Shown: one piece after another, positions 61,963 through 64,000 of the stretch
Numbering within the stretch: position 1 is the first letter of the stretch
How the letters are laid out: every line of letters begins with the position of its first letter
Assembly (NCBI GenBank): GCA_019155205.2
Contig: JAHNZQ020000092.1
Span: 897,713-961,712 of the forward strand
Reading direction: 5' to 3'
Source of the DNA: Gracilaria vermiculophylla
Lineage: Eukaryota; Rhodophyta; Florideophyceae; Gracilariales; Gracilariaceae
Length of the DNA stretch: 64,000 bases
The notes under the pieces: model-generated
Told to the model about the DNA's origin: nothing
What the model saw: only the letters and a program-made list of their open reading frames with translations
Database searches by the model: none
Translations under genes and position numbers: made by a program

Positions 61963-64000
61963 ACGGGTACACTTGAACCTCCAAGAACGACACGGAAGAA
62001 CCTTCGGGACAAATCCCGGAGAACGTTACCAAGAGATACCACGCCAATCTGGTGCAGAGACGCTTCTCAGCATAGTCGCTTCCTTTTGGGAAAGGGAGAG
62101 GGGGCTCTTAGCCACAGTTGTTTTTCGTCTCCGCTGTCTATCCTCCACCTGGAGTTCTCTTTTCCCCTCCAGGACGCCGTTGCCCGCTTTTCACACGCTC
62201 TCCTGGCGGTAATTCATGTCGTTGAGCGCACGGGTGCGGCCCGTTCATATTGCAACTACCGTTAATGGAGCTTCTGCTACAACTCAAGGATCTTTTATTC
62301 CGCTACCGTGGACTACGTCCAATCGCCAAATTTCTATCACCTACAGGTCACCAAATCACGTCATATACTCCGCTTCGAGGCGAGCTTTTGCCGTGAACGC
62401 TTGGCTCTCGAAGAACCCCGACAGGATTTCCTTGATGACCGCCATCGAGGCTCGGTCCACCCGGGCCTTGTGGAGTTCTAGGACCCAAGCACGCGTCTCG
62501 CGCAGAGCCTTTACAGGAGAAGCCGGAGCAGGACGGCTCGTCATCAGGCACCCCTCCACCAACTCCTGGAAGGCAGCTTCCAGAGCCCCAGAGGATAATC
62601 CGCACGACGGTGCACCCGAAGCGGCCACCTCCGTTGAAGGAGCGACAACCGCCACGGAAAGATCCGCGGACGGCGGACCAGATACGACAGGGGCTTCCCG
62701 ACGGGACTCCGCAAGCTACGCCGTGGAGGTCGGCAGAGCCAAGGACGAAATCGGTGGCACCGGAGGTGACGGCGGTGCGGGAATTGGAACGCTCCGCAGG
62801 CGATGCTGAAGAGTAGACCGAGGGACGCTCAGCACTTGGGGTTGCCCCAACGGGGCCGAAGAAACTGGGACAGGAGCAATCTCGTCCTTTTCCATAAGAG
62901 ACACAGCAGCTACAACTGCCGGAGCATTCGGCATTGCAGCGGGCCGCGGCGTTATATCCTCAGGAGGCGCACCCATATCCTGGGACGGAGCCGGTAGCCG
63001 ACGGGGCATATGATGCGCCAGGATCTCCATCAAGGGGTCATAGTCGGGTACTTGGAGCCGCGGCACATGAGAAACCCGAGAAGAAGCTAGACGGGGAAAG
63101 TTCGGAAGGGTTCGCCCGTGATCTTCTTCATTGGGACTCCTCACGATGGGGTGAAACTTATCTTCGCCGTATTTGTACCAAAGGAAGCACGGCATATCGT
63201 TCCACGCCACCTGCAGATTGTAATCCAGCAGCGTCTCCGCTTCAGATTCGCTCCATGTGGTGCCCTTCATTAGGTTCTTAATGCCAAAGTAGCGCAGGAC
63301 CCGGATAATCGACACCGACAAGGGGAGCAAACGTCCGTCGGTCAGCATATACGAAGTATCCCAGTAGAGGTGACCGTCGCGGCATCGAGTATAAGAGGTG
63401 AGGCCTTCGTCCGCTGCTTGGAGATACGCCGTCAGGGTGGCGACCGCGAATTCCGTCGAGACGATGAATATGACGAAACGCCCTAAGAAGTCACGGGGAT
63501 CTAGAACCTCCGAGGTGTGGTACGCGAAGGTGATGGGTGTCGCCACGCAGAGGTGCGGGGATACCCAGTGGTCCCTCCAAGAGTCTTTCATCTTGAGGTA
63601 TTACTTCGGACGTTGCCCGCAAGGCACGTCGTATATTTGCGTGTTATGCCAACCGTAAACGTACCCGAAGGCGGTGCGTAGTCGAGTCTCATCCGCGAGG
63701 TGCGTCTCCAAACGAAGTACCCGAAGGCGGTGCGTACTCGAGTCTCATCCGCGAGGTGCGTCTCCAAACTATTTCGGCTAAGCCAGTAGAGGCGATCGTT
63801 TAGGGGAATAGAGGGCAACACCGCGAGGGTCGGATGTCCATCGGCAAAGCTTCCGGGTCGCCCCACTCTTTGGTGCGAGCTCTCCTTGTGAAAGATTATC
63901 TGGAGTCGCGCCTGGAACTCTCATTCCTCGGCGCACCTCAGATAAGGAGTATCGCAGAGTCCGATCGTGGTTGGAGCGTTGTCACCATGCACCGGAGTGT
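61963..64000 (+). mobile_element. family A copy in inverse orientation (truncated both sides)
   Basis: 61963-62340 is the inverse complement of 54650-54965, and 62348-64000 carries the antisense ORF on the minus strand, so this element is plus-oriented. Its left part (pol) is missing where the 61962 LTR begins, which suggests that the long element inserted into it. It runs off the window. Confidence 0.65.
62348..64000 (-). pseudogene. family A antisense ORF, second well-preserved copy
   Basis: The stretch 62716-63591 is one frame of 291 codons: WRDHWVSPHLCVATPITFAYH, STEFAVATLTAYLQAAD, SYTRCRDGHLYWDTSYML, RLLPLSVSIIRVLRYFG, SESEAETLLDY, then VAWNDMPCFLWYKYGEDKFHPIVRSPN and a Pro-rich tail. 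The C-terminal helix part is at 62356-62655 (ASPVKALRETRAWVLELHKAR) and the middle part at 63588-64000 (ETRVRTAFGYF). A 56-base tandem duplication at 63661-63768 disturbs the frame. Uninterrupted by the family C LTR, it shows the original junction. Confidence 0.6.

Noticed and set aside
1..64000. CRISPR arrays, bacterial operons, rRNA genes
   Set aside because: No regularly spaced repeats or rRNA motifs seen; gene content is eukaryotic.

Overview
This window looks like nuclear DNA of a photosynthetic eukaryote, most probably a multicellular red alga of the Chondrus type (inference). The reasons are compact, apparently intronless eukaryotic genes with short spacers, a plastid SQD2 sulfolipid synthase, mitochondrial ATP synthase gamma and SSB, THO, KAE1 and Sm-like proteins, and a gene island set between degraded LTR retrotransposons. 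Two 100-N scaffold gaps lie at 18922-19021 and 50664-50763.

Layout. 1-12.5 kb: remnants of two Ty3/gypsy-type families. Family A has 553-554 bp LTRs with termini TGTAGTACAG...AGTACCACA (read on the element strand), gag-pol, and an extra ORF antisense to pol next to the 3' LTR. Family B is a minus-strand relic at 8.0-12.5 kb. 13.4-21.4 kb: gene and transposon relics: a trihelix/Myb-like ORF, an unrecognised ORF, two tandem CTR9-like pseudogene pieces (the second split by a solo family A LTR with a TCCGT target duplication, itself hit by a second LTR family called C here), and a PIF/Harbinger transposase relic. 21.4-24.4 kb: a family B LTR and a Tc1-type transposon with one frameshift and one nonsense codon. 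26.0-32.8 kb: a sparse zone with a 522-aa coiled-coil protein, a CX5R phosphatase and two small hypothetical proteins.

32.9-49.6 kb is the gene island, rich in GC: ATP synthase gamma (-), an RFC3-like fragment with a long hairpin, LSM11-like (-), LCAT-like hydrolase (-), PTC7-like PP2C (+), ubiquitin hydrolase (+), SQD2 (+), acyltransferase (+), a putative LNK-like zinc-finger protein (-), SOUL protein (+), mitochondrial SSB (-), KAE1 (+) and THOC3 (-). These are independent housekeeping genes in mixed orientation with several head-to-head pairs, not an operon.

49.9-64.0 kb: family A again. A long minus-strand copy (50893-61962) keeps both LTRs, a tRNA-type primer binding site, polypurine tract, gag, protease, RT, RNase H and integrase, and carries the antisense ORF on the plus strand, which holds a nested solo LTR of family C. 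A further copy in the opposite orientation runs off the right end. The most unusual feature is this antisense ORF, whose protein sequence is recognisably conserved between copies and which I cannot assign to a family.
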